The position numbers were made by a program, and so were the translations under genes. A stretch of DNA of 27,366 nucleotides from assembly GCA_003009815.1 (NCBI GenBank), contig PXPD01000035.1:1-27366 (forward strand), read 5' to 3'. This document shows, one piece after another, positions 25,705 to 27,366 of this stretch. The notes beneath the pieces were generated by a model. It did no database searches. It saw nothing but the letters and a program-made list of their open reading frames with translations, and had not been told where the DNA came from. Numbering within the stretch: position 1 is the first letter of the stretch; each line of letters starts with the position of its first letter. The stretch is from Nanohaloarchaea archaeon SW_4_43_9 (lineage in GTDB: Archaea > Nanohalarchaeota > Nanosalinia > Nanosalinales > Nanosalinaceae).

Positions 25705-25778
25705 TGGACTCGCAGGGATTTGAACCCTGGGCCTTCCCCTTGCAAGGGGGACGTTCTGCCAGACTGAACTACGAGCCC
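25705..25778 (-). tRNA. tRNA-Ala (anticodon TGC)
   Basis: The 74-nt minus-strand sequence folds into a full cloverleaf. The acceptor stem is GGGCTCG/CGAGTCC with the G3:U70 wobble that identifies tRNA-Ala. The D stem is GTTC/GAAC. The anticodon stem TCCCC/GGGGA carries loop CTTGCAA with anticodon TGC (+ strand GCA at 25742-25744). The T stem is CAGGG/CCCTG with loop TTCAAAT. The discriminator is A and CCA is not encoded. Archaea commonly keep tRNA-Ala(TGC) in the 16S-23S spacer on the rRNA strand; here it is on the opposite strand. Confidence 0.97.
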
Positions 25779-25810
25779 ATCTTTTCGTAATTCTAATAGT
25801 TGGAAGCCAA

Positions 25811-25820
25811 TTTTTTAAAT
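25811..25820 (-). promoter_or_regulatory. TATA box for tRNA-Ala
   Basis: ATTTAAAAAA on the minus strand is centred about 38 bp before the tRNA 5' end, so transcription would start ~12 nt before the tRNA. It lies back to back with the 23S promoter, with the two TATA boxes about 45 bp apart. Confidence 0.55.
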
Positions 25821-25854
25821 GGGAATCCGGTTCAGTAAACAACGCTATTCCAAC

Positions 25855-25892
25855 CCTATTTAAAGTTTTGAGATGATTATTAGGTTGCGGGC
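25855..25892 (+). promoter_or_regulatory. 23S rRNA promoter, near copy of the 16S promoter
   Basis: CCTATTTAAAGTTTTGAGATG (25855-25875) differs from the 16S promoter (382-402) at one base of 21. The GCGGGC start block is at 25887-25892, with exactly the same spacing. The TATA box TTTAAA is at 25859-25864. This gives the 23S gene its own promoter, independent of the 16S. Confidence 0.8.
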
Positions 25893-26221
25893 CAGCAGAG
25901 GTACCTGTAGGTTTAAGGGAATCTGTATTTAACTTTTAATATTGAAAATTGGCTTACGGACCTAAAAGGTCTGTGCTCGCATTTACGTGTACAGAAGGGG
26001 CGTCAAGAATGATGTCCTAAGCACGAAACGTCGTCCGACCTTTTCGGAATGAAGGACGATAGTAGTGCACACCAAAAGATCATTTGTCAGATCACGTCTT
26101 TTTTGGCGTTTGCACTGGTGTAAGAAGGTTTGACCACCACAAGTCAACCGGGTTTTCAGCTTATCTTTGTTTCAGTTCTACTGAGACATGGAGTATATCA
26201 AGCTGGAGACACCCGAAGTTG
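25893..26221 (+). other. 23S rRNA leader, structured, no gene
   Basis: No gene is seen in this stretch of about 330 nt. Hairpins include CGGACCT/AGGTCTG (25957-25963/25967-25973) with an AAA loop, and TCGTCC/GGACGA (26031-26036/26054-26059). The partner half of any 23S processing stem would lie beyond the window. Confidence 0.55.
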
Positions 26222-27366
26222 AGTTGCTGGTTAAGCCAGGTAGTGAATGGCTCGGTTCGAGAAGCCGACGAAGGACGTGGCAAGCTGCGATAAGCTTGGG
26301 CGAGGTGCATGCAGCCTTTGAGCTCAAGATTTCCGAATGCGACTTCGTGATCTGTTTCGACAGATTAATGCGAGAGCATGGGCATACGCGGTGAACTGAA
26401 ACATCTAAGTAGCCGCAGGACTAGAAATCAATTGAGATTCCCTTAGTAGAGGCGATCGGAAGGGGAATTATGCACAAACTGAACGAAGTTCCGAGAGGAT
26501 CTTTGGATGTGGGTTTTGGCCGTCTTTGGAACCGATTCTCCTAGGTAAAGTCTGCTGGAAAGCAGCACCATAGAGAGTGATAGTCTCGTAGTTAATGGAG
26601 AAAACGTTCTTAGACGTGCCGAGAGTAGCATGGGTTGGAAATCCTGTGTGAACATGGGAGGCACTACGTCTTCCAATGCTGAATACTTCTCGAGTCCGAT
26701 AGCGCACTAAGTACTGTGAAGGAAAGCTGAAAAGCACCCCTAGAAAGGGGTTGAAAAGAGCCTAAAACTATCTGGTGGTAGGTTAGATACGGCGTCAAAG
26801 CGTCGAAGCTCTTTAACAAACTTGGCGAGAGCCTCTAGTAGGACGGAGTGGAGCGGTGTCGTATCATCCGTTTTGAAAAACGGGGCAGGGAGTTTGTTGC
26901 CGTGGCGAGGCTAACCACCTTTCGGTGGAGAGTCACAGGGAAACCAAGAAGTCCGCAATGCTTTGCATGAGGGACCGCGTTTTAATTAGCGTGAAGTCAC
27001 CGCGACATGATCCGAAACCGGTCGATCCTGGTCTGGCTAGGTTGAAGCGGCGCGAAAGCTCCGTGGAGGACCGGACCGCTGCTGCGATGCAAGCGCTCGG
27101 ATAAGCTGGATCAAGGGGTGAAATGTCAATCGAGATCGGTGATGGCTGGTTCCTCTCGAAATGGACCGAAGTCCAGCCGTGGCCGAGGTTGTTGTACAGG
27201 TAAAGCAACCGATTCTGGAATACCGCCTCTTTGAGGCGGGCCCGGAGTCGAACTCAGAACTGTGCAACGCTGTAGACGCCACGAGTCAGGGGTTGCGGGT
27301 AAGCTGCAACTCCAAGAGGGAAAGAACCCACACCGGGGTTAAGGTCCCCAAGTACTGGCTAAGTGT
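26222..27366 (+). rRNA. rrl: 23S ribosomal RNA, 5' part (runs off the window)
   Basis: The start is placed by comparison with the remembered archaeal 23S 5' region and is good to about 10 nt. The first landmarks are GAATGGCTCGGTTCGAG (26244 on) and AAGGACGTGGCAAGCTGCGA (26271-26290). Others are GTGAACTGAAACATCTAAG (~26391), TTTTGAAAAACGGGGCAGGGA (~26871) and GTTAAGGTCCCCAAGT (27338-27353). The last bases correspond to roughly E. coli position 1,050, so about 40% of the gene is present. All small open frames here are spurious. Confidence 0.96.

Noticed and set aside
26084..27282. Open frames in the right-hand end of the window
   Set aside because: They lie in the 23S rRNA leader and gene.

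Overview
The window comes from an archaeon, most likely a DPANN lineage close to Nanohaloarchaeota. The evidence is an archaeal 16S rRNA (canonical 5' start and an ATCACCTCC 3' end), TATA-box promoters, leaderless genes, very acidic and sequon-rich proteins typical of salt-adapted archaea, and giant surface proteins of the kind small host-attached archaea carry. The phylum is an inference; the archaeal domain is clear.

Layout, left to right. (1) The 3' end of a glutamate dehydrogenase gene. (2) An rRNA promoter, a structured leader and a complete 16S rRNA with its own processing stem. (3) A 23.5 kb block where a standard archaeal operon would have only a short spacer. It holds a small membrane protein overlapping a tail-fibre-like exported protein, then two giant transmembrane surface proteins, then two soluble coiled-coil proteins carrying C2H2 zinc fingers, all on the + strand. 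(4) A ribbon-helix-helix antitoxin gene with a clear operator and a decayed partner. (5) A tRNA-Ala(TGC) on the minus strand. (6) A second rRNA promoter nearly identical to the first, a leader, and the first ~1.15 kb of 23S rRNA, cut by the window end.

The most interesting part is the giant-protein block, read here as one possible system. Giant A is about 2,530 aa if a frameshift is repaired. It has a signal peptide, an Ig-like head, a long fibre of degenerate repeats, a poly-Gly hinge, two beta-sandwich stalk domains, one membrane span and a cytoplasmic tail with two zinc-finger-like motifs and a coiled coil. Giant B (3,602 aa) has a signal peptide, a Gly-rich beta-helix-like head, many Ig-like domains, a LamG domain, the same type of poly-Gly hinge and stalk, one membrane span and then a cytoplasmic HerA/FtsK-type ATPase. 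The two soluble proteins downstream combine zinc fingers of the type seen in giant A's tail with long coiled coils, and one shares a C-terminal coiled-coil signature with giant A. The inference is a contact-sensing or contact-driven machine: two surface fibres with matching stalks, one joined to an ATPase motor and the other to a zinc-finger/coiled-coil scaffold. No function has been shown by the sequence alone.

The rRNA genes are physically unlinked, and each has its own promoter copy, so they are probably transcribed independently. The tRNA-Ala that archaea usually keep in the 16S-23S spacer is still beside the 23S gene but inverted, which suggests that an ancestral operon was broken by rearrangement.
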